Under the pieces are notes generated by a model. That model was not told the DNA's origin. It saw only the letters and a program-made list of their open reading frames with translations, and made no database searches. Position numbers and translations under genes: made by a program. DNA of 19,495 bases from NCBI GenBank assembly GCA_030039575.1, contig JASHVH010000229.1, positions 1 through 19,495 on the forward strand. The letters are read 5' to 3'. Below, in pieces: positions 12,653 through 19,495 of this stretch (positions within the stretch are counted from its first letter, which is position 1; each line of letters opens with the position of its first letter). This stretch comes from Acidimicrobiales bacterium (GTDB lineage: Bacteria > Actinomycetota > Acidimicrobiia > Acidimicrobiales > Palsa-688).

Positions 12653-15472
12653 TCAGCCACGTAGCCGGGCCCCTTCGGGGTCAAAGTGGGCCAATTGCGG
12701 CATCACGGTGGCGGCGACGTCATTTCCGTCGGGCAAATGGACCGTTACGACGCTCCCGGGCGAAGCCAGCTCGGCTATGACGAAACCAAGGCAGACCGAG
12801 CGCCCTAGCGTCGGTGACATGCGGCTGGAGGTGACCCTGCCCGCTATCACCCTGTCATCGGTAAGGATCTGGCTACCCTCGGCTGGCACGACACCGGGGT
12901 CAACCGGCTGCAAGCCGACGAGTTTCGAACCGGGGCCCTTCTCGTGCTCAAAAACGAGCTCCGGCTTTCCAATGAAGTCCGGCTTGTCCAGCTTGACCAG
13001 CCACTCGAGGCCGGCGGAAAAGGCCTCGGTCAGGCCGTCCGTGTCCTGAGCCACGATCATATGGCCTTTCTCCAAGCGCATGATCCGTTGGGCTTCTACG
13101 CCAAAGGCCCCTACGCCGAGGTCGCCACCGGCGGCAAGCAACCTTTCCCAAACGTACAGGCCGAACCCCGCAGGTACATGGATCTCGTAACTGAGCTCTC
13201 CGGTGAACCCGATCCGCCACATATAACAATCGGGCACCCCGGCCACCGACCCGGTGCGGACGTGCATGTACGGAAATGCTTCAGGCGACAAGTCGACGTC
13301 GCTCACCAATCGGCCCAGCAGGTGACGCGAACTCGGTCCCGCTATGTTTATGCTGGCATAGGCCGTAGTCATTTGGGTGACGTGCACCAGCCAGTCCGGG
13401 TAGCTGCATTGGAGCCAGTTCTCCAGCCACTCCCACACCGCCCCTGCTCCCGAAGATGTCGTGGACATCAGGTAGTGGTCCTCGCCCAGCCGGCCGGTCA
13501 CGCCATCGTCAAGGACGACACCATCCTCCGCGCACATCACCCCATAACGGACCGAGCCGACCTCGAGCTTGGACCACTTGTTCACATATAGCAAGTTCAG
13601 GAGCTTGGGTACGTCCGGGCCTCTCAAGTCCAGCTTGCCAAGCGGGGTAACGTCAATAATCCCAACCTTTTCCCGGACATTGCGGACCTCCGCCCCGGGG
13701 TCCCCGTAGTGCTCCGGACGCACCCACTGGCCGGCGACTAGAGGCACAGCCCCACGCGCCTCGTGCCAGGGCTGCATGGGTGAGTACCGGACTGGGGCAT
13801 GCAGGCGTCCCGCCAGCGCGCCGAGGCTTATCGGGACATAGGGTGGCCGCCAGACCGTCGTCCCGGTCTCGGCGATGGTGCGGCCGGTGGCTTCAGCCAA
13901 GACAGCGACAGTGTTGACAGTCTCGAGCTTGCCTTGGCCGGGGCCCATGGTGGCCGTGGTGTAGCGCTTGGCCAGCTCGGCCGAGTCGTAACCCTCCTGT
14001 GCGGCCGAGAAGATGTCCTTCGACGAGACATCCTCGGAGAAGTCCACAAAGCCATGCGTACTGGCCCGGAAAAGCGCCGGATGAGGGCGGGGCACGAGCT
14101 CGGGGGCACCTGTCTCGTTTCCGCCGTGGGCTCGAGCGGCCGCCGCCGCACCCACAGCCCGGCCATGCGATACCAGCTCGTCGGCTGAACCGTCGCCCAC
14201 GATCCCGCCTGTGGCCATCACATTTGGTTGCGCGGACCGGCCCGGGACGAACCGCGCCGCCCTCTCGTCGTAGCGGGGGATGTCCCCGGACATGTTGAGC
14301 AGCGACGTGGGAGCGGTCCACCCGACCGAAGTGACCAGCAGGTCGCACGCAAGTTCCGTCCCGCCGTCAAGCTCGACTCCTGAGACCTGGCCCCGGCCAA
14401 TAGCTCGGCGTACGCCCTCACCTCGGCGGGCATCCACGACCCTCAGCACTTCGGTCCCGATGTCGCCCAGATCCTCGGCGGCGGCGATACCGTCGTCGTT
14501 CCCCGTGAACACGACCGCCCGCTGCCCCGGCTTCACGGCGTAGAGGTTGACCAGTCGTCTTGCCGCCGTTGACAGCATGACCCCCGGCAGGTCGTTCCCC
14601 TCGAAGACGTACGGGCGCTCAATGAGCCCTGGAGCGACGACCAACATCTTGGCCCTCGCTTTTATCAGGCGCTCGCCGGCGTTGGGCAGTTCCCGCTGCA
14701 GGACACCGACCCAGTTGTCGTCGTAACGGCCAGTGACGACGGAGTTCAGCAGGACCTCTACCCCGTCTTGTTCGGCCACCGCCCGGCGGAGGTCGGCCAG
14801 AAGTGCCAGTTCGCCCGCCCGTCCGTAACGGAGATGACCGCCCAGTTCGTACTCTTCCTCGACGAGCATTACCGACGCCCCCGCCTCGGCGGCCGCCAAG
14901 GCGGCTGCCATACCGGCCGGGCCACCGCCGGCCACCAGTACGTCGGGGTGCGCATAGCGTTTGTCGTACTCGCCCCCGGCCGAACTGGCCGGCAGCCGGC
15001 CACCCGGAGCGAAGTGTTGCAGCACGCGTTCGTACGCGGGCCACAGCCGCTGCGGTTTGATGAAAGTCTTGTAATAAAAACCCGCACTGAGGAACCGGGG
15101 GAAGGCGCCGTTCACCGCCGCTATGTCCCAGGCCAAAGAGGGCCAGACGTTCTGAGCCTTAACCGTCATGCCACCTCGGAGCCGGCGGTGCGCAGCTCGC
15201 ACGTTCGGCTCGTCGTCAACCTGGACGATGCAGTTCGGGTCGTGGAAATTGGCCGTCAATATCCCTCGTGGCCGGTGGTACTTGAAACTGCGTGAAAAAA
15301 ACTTCTCGCCCGACGCGGCCAGAGCCGACACGATCGTGTCGCCCTGAAATCCCGAGTAGCGCCGACCGTTCCAGGTGAACCCAAGCGACGTCGCCCGGTC
15401 GATCAGCTCGCCGGGACGCCGCCCGGCCCGCATATCCCTGGTCGAGTTACGAGCGCGGGCAATAGTTACCAT
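12653..15472 (-). CDS. soxA: Sarcosine oxidase alpha subunit family; probable N-methylglutamate dehydrogenase subunit C
   Basis: This 939-residue protein has the SoxA architecture. It has an N-terminal ferredoxin-like fold domain (about 25-110, with GFQGDTIVSALAASG and the FKYHRPRG motif). A Rossmann nucleotide-binding region starts with VLVAGGGPAGMAAALAAAEAG (178-198), a second dinucleotide-domain strand is AVVFTGNDDG, and ATGGIVGDG is the ATG motif. A GcvT-type aminomethyltransferase domain spans about 560-935 and includes GVEAQRIMRLEKGHMI. The GcvT domain transfers the one-carbon unit from the oxidised N-methyl group to tetrahydrofolate. The ferredoxin-like part lacks the four clustered cysteines of a 2Fe-2S site, as in other SoxA proteins. 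ATG 15472 is preferred; a TTG at 15481 overlaps the delta-subunit stop and would add three residues. Confidence 0.92.
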   Translation of the reverse strand: MVTIARARNSTRDMRAGRRPGELIDRATSLGFTWNGRRYSGFQGDTIVSALAASGEKFFSRSFKYHRPRGILTANFHDPNCIVQVDDEPNVRAAHRRLRGGMTVKAQNVWPSLAWDIAAVNGAFPRFLSAGFYYKTFIKPQRLWPAYERVLQHFAPGGRLPASSAGGEYDKRYAHPDVLVAGGGPAGMAAALAAAEAGASVMLVEEEYELGGHLRYGRAGELALLADLRRAVAEQDGVEVLLNSVVTGRYDDNWVGVLQRELPNAGERLIKARAKMLVVAPGLIERPYVFEGNDLPGVMLSTAARRLVNLYAVKPGQRAVVFTGNDDGIAAAEDLGDIGTEVLRVVDARRGEGVRRAIGRGQVSGVELDGGTELACDLLVTSVGWTAPTSLLNMSGDIPRYDERAARFVPGRSAQPNVMATGGIVGDGSADELVSHGRAVGAAAAARAHGGNETGAPELVPRPHPALFRASTHGFVDFSEDVSSKDIFSAAQEGYDSAELAKRYTTATMGPGQGKLETVNTVAVLAEATGRTIAETGTTVWRPPYVPISLGALAGRLHAPVRYSPMQPWHEARGAVPLVAGQWVRPEHYGDPGAEVRNVREKVGIIDVTPLGKLDLRGPDVPKLLNLLYVNKWSKLEVGSVRYGVMCAEDGVVLDDGVTGRLGEDHYLMSTTSSGAGAVWEWLENWLQCSYPDWLVHVTQMTTAYASINIAGPSSRHLLGRLVSDVDLSPEAFPYMHVRTGSVAGVPDCYMWRIGFTGELSYEIHVPAGFGLYVWERLLAAGGDLGVGAFGVEAQRIMRLEKGHMIVAQDTDGLTEAFSAGLEWLVKLDKPDFIGKPELVFEHEKGPGSKLVGLQPVDPGVVPAEGSQILTDDRVIAGRVTSSRMSPTLGRSVCLGFVIAELASPGSVVTVHLPDGNDVAATVMPQLAHFDPEGARLRG

Positions 15473-15477
15473 TCGCC

Positions 15478-15765
15478 TCAACCTTCCTCGGGGCTCGCCG
15501 AGGGGGGCGCCTCACTGCCCACTGAACGCGTCGTCCGGACCTCGTTGGTCACCGTGTTCCGTTCAGCTACGAAAAACCGCGCGCACCCGAAACGATGGAA
15601 CCAGGTCTCTGTGGTCCATCCAGCCCGGTTCCGCCGGATATATAGGTAGGCCCTCCACTCGGCGGGGCCAATGTCCTGGACCGGTGGCCTCGCACCCCCC
15701 TCTCCCCAGTGGGCAAACTCGTCACTGTTGCGGGGGCCACAGTAGGGGCAAGGTATGAGGATCAA
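15478..15765 (-). CDS. soxD: Sarcosine oxidase delta subunit family; probable N-methylglutamate dehydrogenase subunit B
   Basis: This 95-residue protein has the small zinc-binding fold of SoxD. It opens with MILIPCPYCGPRNSDEF, giving C6 and C9. TWFHRFGCARFFVAERNT supplies H57 and C61, completing the Cys3-His zinc site known in the family. ERNTVTNEV is also a typical delta-subunit stretch. The start is a TTG with GGAGG five bases upstream, which decides it. A 30-nt gap separates it from the beta-subunit gene, and its stop overlaps a possible TTG start of the alpha subunit. Confidence 0.9.
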   Translation of the reverse strand: MILIPCPYCGPRNSDEFAHWGEGGARPPVQDIGPAEWRAYLYIRRNRAGWTTETWFHRFGCARFFVAERNTVTNEVRTTRSVGSEAPPSASPEEG

Positions 15766-15795
15766 CGACGCCTCCAGGCCGCCGTCAGTCCCGTC

Positions 15796-17142
15796 TCAGT
15801 GCCCAACTGCCGCCGCCCCTCGTTCGCCGACCAGGCGGCCCTCGAAGAAGCGGGCCAGGTCGAACGCCGCGATGAGCTCGGGCGTCTTGCCGGTGGCCAC
15901 GAGCTCAGCCATCGACTCGCCCGCGGCCGGCCCCGCCTTGAACCCGTAGGTGCCCCACCCGACGTCGACCAGGAACCCCTCCACTTCGGTCACCCCCATG
16001 ATCGGCGAGAAATCGGGGGTGATGTCGCAGAGCCCCGCCCACTGACGCAGGACGCGCAGCTTGGCGATCCCGGGCATGAGCTCGAGGACATGGCTGGCCA
16101 GCTCCTCTGTGAACTCGAGCGAGCCTCTCATCGAGTATGACGGGTAAGGGTCAGTGCTGGCCCCGAAAACCAGCTCCCCGCGGTCGGTCTGGCTCACGTA
16201 GACGTGCAAGCTACCCGATACCACCACCGCCTGCAGGAACATCTTCACCGGTTCCGTAACAGCCGCCTGCAGCGGGTGGGTCACGATTGGGAGCGACACT
16301 CCCGCCATTTCCGCTACGAGGCTCGCCCATCCCGCCGTGCAGTTGACCACCACCGGCGCCGAAACTTTACCCTTGCTCGTATTTACGCCCCTCACCCGGC
16401 CCCGGTCCAACGAGATGGCGAGTACCTCAGTGTTCTGATGGATCTCGACCCCCAAGGCGTCGGCGGCGCGCGCGTACCCCCAATTGACGGCGTCATGGCG
16501 GATGATCCCGCCGGGAGGGTGGTAGAGGGCGCCCAGGACCGGGTATCGGGTGCCCGAGGACACGTCCATTTGGGGGACCAGCGCCTTCACGTCGGCCGGC
16601 GAAATGACCTCTGACTGGACGCCTTCGAGCTTGTTGACCTCGGCTCGCCATCGCATCGTCCGCAGCGAGCTGTCGTTATGAGCCAGTGTCAGGTGCCCGC
16701 GTTGGGCGAACATGACATTGAAGTTGAGCTCAGCGGCGAGGGAACGGTACAGCCCAACGGAGCGGTCGTAAAACCGGACTCCTTCCGGCGTCAGGTAATT
16801 CGAACGGATAATGGCGGTGTTGCGGCCCGAACCACCGCCGCCAATGTACCCCTTGTCCAGGACAGCAACCTGCCGGGCACCGTGGTTACGAGCCAGGTAA
16901 TAGGCCGTTGCCAAACCATGGACCCCGGCGCCGATCACCACGACGTCGTATTGGGGCTTTAGTTCCGTCGTGCGCCACGCACGTGGCCAATCTTGCTGGA
17001 AGAGGCCGTGCCCGAGCAGGCCCATGGCGGAGTAGCGTCCCTTCGCCGCACTTTGGGCGTACCGTCCTGCCCATTGGCCTGCCCATTGGCCTGCCCGTTG
17101 GCGGACGTCCCGCCACCCATTGAGCTGACCAGGTGCTCGCAT
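15796..17142 (-). CDS. soxB: Sarcosine oxidase beta subunit family; probable N-methylglutamate dehydrogenase subunit A
   Basis: This 448-residue protein is an FAD-dependent oxidoreductase of the DAO/SoxB family. VVVIGAGVHGLATAYYLA (67-84) is the FAD-binding GxGxxG loop, followed by VLDKGYIGGGGSGRNTAIIRSNY. H216 in GGIIRHDAVNWGYARAAD sits in the stretch where the beta subunit of heterotetrameric sarcosine oxidase attaches FMN covalently, inferred from family knowledge. The C-terminal WAGLCDITPDFSPIMG and GWGTYGFKAGPAAGE are the FAD-proximal signature. The region RYSAMGLLGHG near residue 36 resembles the usual SoxB N-terminus, so about 30 residues precede it here, including a short AGQW repeat. 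The subunit carries the amine-oxidation site. It lies about 33 nt after the glutamine-synthetase-like gene. Confidence 0.92.
   Translation of the reverse strand: MRAPGQLNGWRDVRQRAGQWAGQWAGRYAQSAAKGRYSAMGLLGHGLFQQDWPRAWRTTELKPQYDVVVIGAGVHGLATAYYLARNHGARQVAVLDKGYIGGGGSGRNTAIIRSNYLTPEGVRFYDRSVGLYRSLAAELNFNVMFAQRGHLTLAHNDSSLRTMRWRAEVNKLEGVQSEVISPADVKALVPQMDVSSGTRYPVLGALYHPPGGIIRHDAVNWGYARAADALGVEIHQNTEVLAISLDRGRVRGVNTSKGKVSAPVVVNCTAGWASLVAEMAGVSLPIVTHPLQAAVTEPVKMFLQAVVVSGSLHVYVSQTDRGELVFGASTDPYPSYSMRGSLEFTEELASHVLELMPGIAKLRVLRQWAGLCDITPDFSPIMGVTEVEGFLVDVGWGTYGFKAGPAAGESMAELVATGKTPELIAAFDLARFFEGRLVGERGAAAVGH
17066..17101. repeat. Three tandem 12-bp repeats in the 5' end of the beta-subunit gene
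   Basis: The unit CCTGCCCATTGG occurs twice exactly (17066-17077 and 17078-17089) and a third time with one change (17090-17101). On the coding strand it encodes repeated Ala-Gly-Gln-Trp within the N-terminal extension. Because the period is a multiple of three, copy-number change would keep the reading frame. Confidence 0.8.
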
Positions 17143-17175
17143 ATTCTCTCGCCGCCTCCGTGGACCTTTGCTCGA

Positions 17176-18534
17176 TCAGAACAGGGTCAGGTAGCGGTCG
17201 ACCTCGGCTTCGCTCACCACGGCGTGCCAAGCGAGGAACTCCCGGCGCTTCACTGACGCGTAGTAGTCGATATAGTCGCCGTCGGCCGTCTTGCCGAGCG
17301 CCTGGCGGAGGATGTCGTTACCCGTCAGGGCTTCGATGGCGTGCAGGAGGGTCGGCGGCAACGACCGGATCCCCCGCCTGGCGATCTCCTCAGACGGCAG
17401 CTCGTACAGATTATCCCGGTTGGGCTCACCAGGGTCGGCCCGGCGGTCGATGCCATCGAGCCCGGCCGCCAGTTGGGCCGCCATCGCCAGGTAGGGGTTA
17501 GCGGCGCCGTCGCAGGCGCGGTTCTCGACGCTGCCTCCACCTGAAACACGAAGCATCTGCGTCCTGTTATTGCCCCCGTAGGTCACGTAAGCGGGTGCCC
17601 ATGTCGCACCCGAAAGGGGGGCGCCTACACCCATGCGTTTGTAGGAGTTCACGCTGGGACAGGTGATCGCGGCCAGGGAACTCGCATGGTCCAGTAGCCC
17701 GCCAATGAAGTGGTATGCCGTCTCCGACAGCCCGAGACCGCGGGGGTCAGCGGAGTCGACGAACAGCTCCGCACCGGTGGCTTCGTCCCAGAGGCTCGAG
17801 TGCATATGGAGGCCGTTGCCTGTCAGGTGGGTAAACGGCTTGGGCATGAACGTGGCCGTCATACCCGCTTGCTGGGCCAGCGTGTGCACCATATAACGGA
17901 AGAAGACGACCCGGTCGGCCGTGGTCAACGCGTCGGCGTGGCGGAAGTTCTGCTCGAACTGCCCGTTGGCATCCTCGTGGTCGTTCGCATAGTTGGCCCA
18001 ACCGAACTGGTTCATGTACTTGGAGACCGTGGTGACGTGGTTGTACATCCGGGTAAGCGCCTTGGCGTCGTAGCAAGGCAATTCAAGGGAGTCGACCTCG
18101 TCGGCGATAACCAGCCGGCCCTCCGGGGTGCGCCGGAGGAGGAAGTACTCGGCCTCACAGCCCACTTGGTACACAAAGCCACGGGACTTGGCCACCTCCA
18201 GTACTTGCTTCAAGATCAGCCTGGGCGAGTAAGGCCAAGGGGCGCCTTCGACATGGACATCGCACTGCACCACCGCCAGCCCAGGCTGCCATGGGGCGAG
18301 TGTGTACGACGCGGGGTCGGGCACGGCGACCAGGTCTGGGTCAGCCGGGCTTTGGCCTATGGCGCCGGCGGCGAACCCGGCAAAGCCCGCCCCGCCCGAC
18401 ATTAAGACGTCGAGCGCTTCAGCAGGCACGAGCTTGGCACAGGGCTTGCCGTGCATGTCGACGAACATGGCGAAGAAGAACTCAACCTTGTCCTTCTCGG
18501 CCTTCGACCTGAGCTCGTCAGTGCCTTGCGACAT
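17176..18534 (-). CDS. gmaS: GlnT/GmaS-type glutamine synthetase, probable gamma-glutamylmethylamide synthetase
   Basis: From ATG 18534 the protein has 452 residues, the size of GlnT/GmaS proteins. Active-site motifs are in order: GCEAEYFLL with E127 and E129, NDHEDANGQFEQNF with E187 and E194, TGNGLHMHSSLW with H243, NSYKRM with R299, GGNNRTQMLRV with R324, and SVENRACDGAANPYLA with E337 and R339. GAGFAGFAAGAIGQ (48-61), ANDHEDANGQFE and a C-terminus ending DRYLTLF are typical of the GlnT/GmaS branch, not of housekeeping GlnA. GmaS ligates methylamine to glutamate using ATP. ATG 18534 was chosen over a GTG at 18558 because a purine-rich AGAGGA precedes it by six bases. Its place between a glutamate-synthase-like gene and mgd/sox-like genes is the main reason for the GmaS call; a plain GlnT cannot be excluded from sequence. 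Confidence 0.85.
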   Translation of the reverse strand: MSQGTDELRSKAEKDKVEFFFAMFVDMHGKPCAKLVPAEALDVLMSGGAGFAGFAAGAIGQSPADPDLVAVPDPASYTLAPWQPGLAVVQCDVHVEGAPWPYSPRLILKQVLEVAKSRGFVYQVGCEAEYFLLRRTPEGRLVIADEVDSLELPCYDAKALTRMYNHVTTVSKYMNQFGWANYANDHEDANGQFEQNFRHADALTTADRVVFFRYMVHTLAQQAGMTATFMPKPFTHLTGNGLHMHSSLWDEATGAELFVDSADPRGLGLSETAYHFIGGLLDHASSLAAITCPSVNSYKRMGVGAPLSGATWAPAYVTYGGNNRTQMLRVSGGGSVENRACDGAANPYLAMAAQLAAGLDGIDRRADPGEPNRDNLYELPSEEIARRGIRSLPPTLLHAIEALTGNDILRQALGKTADGDYIDYYASVKRREFLAWHAVVSEAEVDRYLTLF

Positions 18535-18564
18535 CCCCCATCCTCTCTCTCCTCGCACGCGCCC

Positions 18565-19494
18565 CTAGCCTGGCGGCTCTCCCGGGATCCAGTCAGTCCC
18601 GGCCAGAGGTACTTTCGCCATGGCCGCCGCCTCGATCGTGAGGGCGACAAGATCCTCAGGTTCAAGGTTGTGGACGTTGGACTTCCCGCAAGCCCTGGCG
18701 AGAGCCGTCAGCTCCATCGTCATCGCCCTGAGGTAATTAGCTACCCAGCGTGCCCCCACCGACGGGTCGAGCCGCGACTCGAGGTCAGGGTCCTGGGTCG
18801 TCACGCCGACGGGGCACAGGCCGGTATGACAGTGGTGGCAGAACCCTGGCGCCGTCCCCAGGCTCGTGTACTCAGCTGTGGCATCGTGGTCTTTTCCGTC
18901 CTGCCGGTAAGAAGGCTTATTGCACCCGAGAGCGACCATAGCCGCTACGCCTATCGAGACGGCCGTCGCACCGAGCGCCAAGGCCTTGGCCACATCTGCC
19001 CCGGAACGGATCCCACCAGAAACGATCAGTTGGACCTCATGGTGCTTCCCGATCTCCCGGAGCGCCTCGGCCGCCAGGCGCACGGCGGCCAACGTGGGGA
19101 TGCCGGCATGCTCGATAAAGGCGGTGGGCGTGGCCCCGGTACCTCCTTGCATACCGTCTACGACGACGACGTCGGCGCCCGCTGCCACCGCCAGCTTTAC
19201 GTCGTTCGCCACCCTGGTCGCGCCAAGCTTCACGTAAACCGGCTTTTCCCAGCCCGTTGCCTCCCGAAGTTCCTCGATCTTTATACGCAGGTCGTCCGGA
19301 CCAGTCCAGTCCGGGTGGCGTGAAGCCGAGCGCTGGTCGACCCCCGGTGGGAGCGTGCGCATGGCTGCAACTCGGTTGCTCACCTTCTGGCCGAGCAATA
19401 GCCCACCCCCGCCCGGCTTCGCGCCCTGGCCGATGACCACTTCGATGGCGTCCGATTGGCGAAGGTGCTCGGGGTTGAAACCGTACCGGGATGG
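18565..19494 (-). CDS. mgsC: FMN-binding glutamate synthase-family protein, probable N-methylglutamate synthase subunit C (N-terminus cut by window edge)
   Basis: The frame is open to the right edge, giving the last 309 residues of a larger protein. It contains the central FMN/synthase domain of glutamate synthases: RYGFNPEHL then AIEVVIGQGAKPGGGG, KPVYVKLG, VVVVDGMQGGTGA, LIVSGGIRSGADVAKALALGA and IGVAAMVALGC. A cysteine cluster FCHHCHTGLCPVGVTTQ follows and fits the iron-sulfur ligand region. MgsC converts gamma-glutamylmethylamide to N-methylglutamate together with the amidotransferase MgsA and MgsB. A stand-alone protein with no long C-terminal domain agrees with MgsC or archaeal-type GltB rather than full-length GltB. 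The stop lies about 30 nt before the gmaS-like start, so they are probably one operon. Start and upstream genes are outside the window. Confidence 0.88.
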   Translation of the reverse strand, partial: PSRYGFNPEHLRQSDAIEVVIGQGAKPGGGGLLLGQKVSNRVAAMRTLPPGVDQRSASRHPDWTGPDDLRIKIEELREATGWEKPVYVKLGATRVANDVKLAVAAGADVVVVDGMQGGTGATPTAFIEHAGIPTLAAVRLAAEALREIGKHHEVQLIVSGGIRSGADVAKALALGATAVSIGVAAMVALGCNKPSYRQDGKDHDATAEYTSLGTAPGFCHHCHTGLCPVGVTTQDPDLESRLDPSVGARWVANYLRAMTMELTALARACGKSNVHNLEPEDLVALTIEAAAMAKVPLAGTDWIPGEPPG

Positions 19495-19495
19495 G

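Noticed and set aside
12019..17142. Plain sarcosine oxidase operon for choline/glycine-betaine breakdown
   Set aside because: No glyA, folate or dimethylglycine genes are visible nearby, while gmaS-like and mgsC-like genes are adjacent. It is kept as the alternative but not the preferred reading.
1..19495. Mobile elements, CRISPR arrays, tRNA or rRNA genes
   Set aside because: No transposase or integrase motifs, no regularly spaced repeats and no recognisable tRNA or rRNA segments were seen on either strand.

Overview
This is a GC-rich bacterial window (about 60% GC or more, judged by eye) in which every convincing gene lies on the minus strand, so transcription runs from the right edge to the left. 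GTG and TTG starts are common, genes are tightly packed, and a regulator of the GntR/FadR type sits in the middle. This suits an actinobacterium-like organism, but the phylum is an inference and no rRNA, tRNA or other marker is present to settle it.

Right block (about 12,000-19,495): a truncated FMN/Fe-S glutamate-synthase-type protein, a GlnT/GmaS-type glutamine synthetase, then four genes in the order beta-delta-alpha-gamma of heterotetrameric sarcosine oxidase. A glutamate-synthase-like protein, a gamma-glutamylmethylamide-synthetase-like protein and a sarcosine-oxidase-like complex together are the hallmark of the N-methylglutamate (NMG) route of methylamine use: GmaS makes gamma-glutamylmethylamide, MgsABC converts it to N-methylglutamate, and MgdABCD oxidises that, returning glutamate and passing the one-carbon unit to tetrahydrofolate. 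MgsA and MgsB would be expected just beyond the right edge. I therefore read soxBDAG here as probable mgdABCD.

Divider (about 11,842-12,018): a short intergenic gap with a consensus -35 box, a plausible -10 box and a 20-bp inverted repeat overlapping the -10. It looks like an autoregulated promoter for the leftward operon.

Left block (1 to about 11,854): a likely single operon beginning with the GntR/FadR-type repressor. It continues with an IlvD/Edd-type dehydratase, a GH88-like glycosidase, a ribose-type ABC importer (binding protein, double ATPase, permease), a beta-hydroxyacid dehydrogenase (tartronate-semialdehyde-reductase type), a D-2-hydroxyacid dehydrogenase, an HpcH/HpaI aldolase, an isochorismatase-fold cysteine hydrolase, and an extended SDR cut by the left edge. 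Together these read as uptake and non-phosphorylative breakdown of a sugar acid or uronide: dehydration to a 2-keto-3-deoxy acid, retro-aldol cleavage to pyruvate plus an aldehyde, and reduction of the aldehyde or keto acid. The exact substrate cannot be read from sequence.

The junctions in the left operon are notable. Several genes overlap directly (ATGA, GTGA or 8 nt), and the remaining gaps each contain a very short ORF whose stop overlaps or closely abuts the next start, suggesting extensive termination-reinitiation. No mobile elements, CRISPR arrays, tRNAs or rRNAs were seen, and no gene-free stretch exceeds 300 bases.
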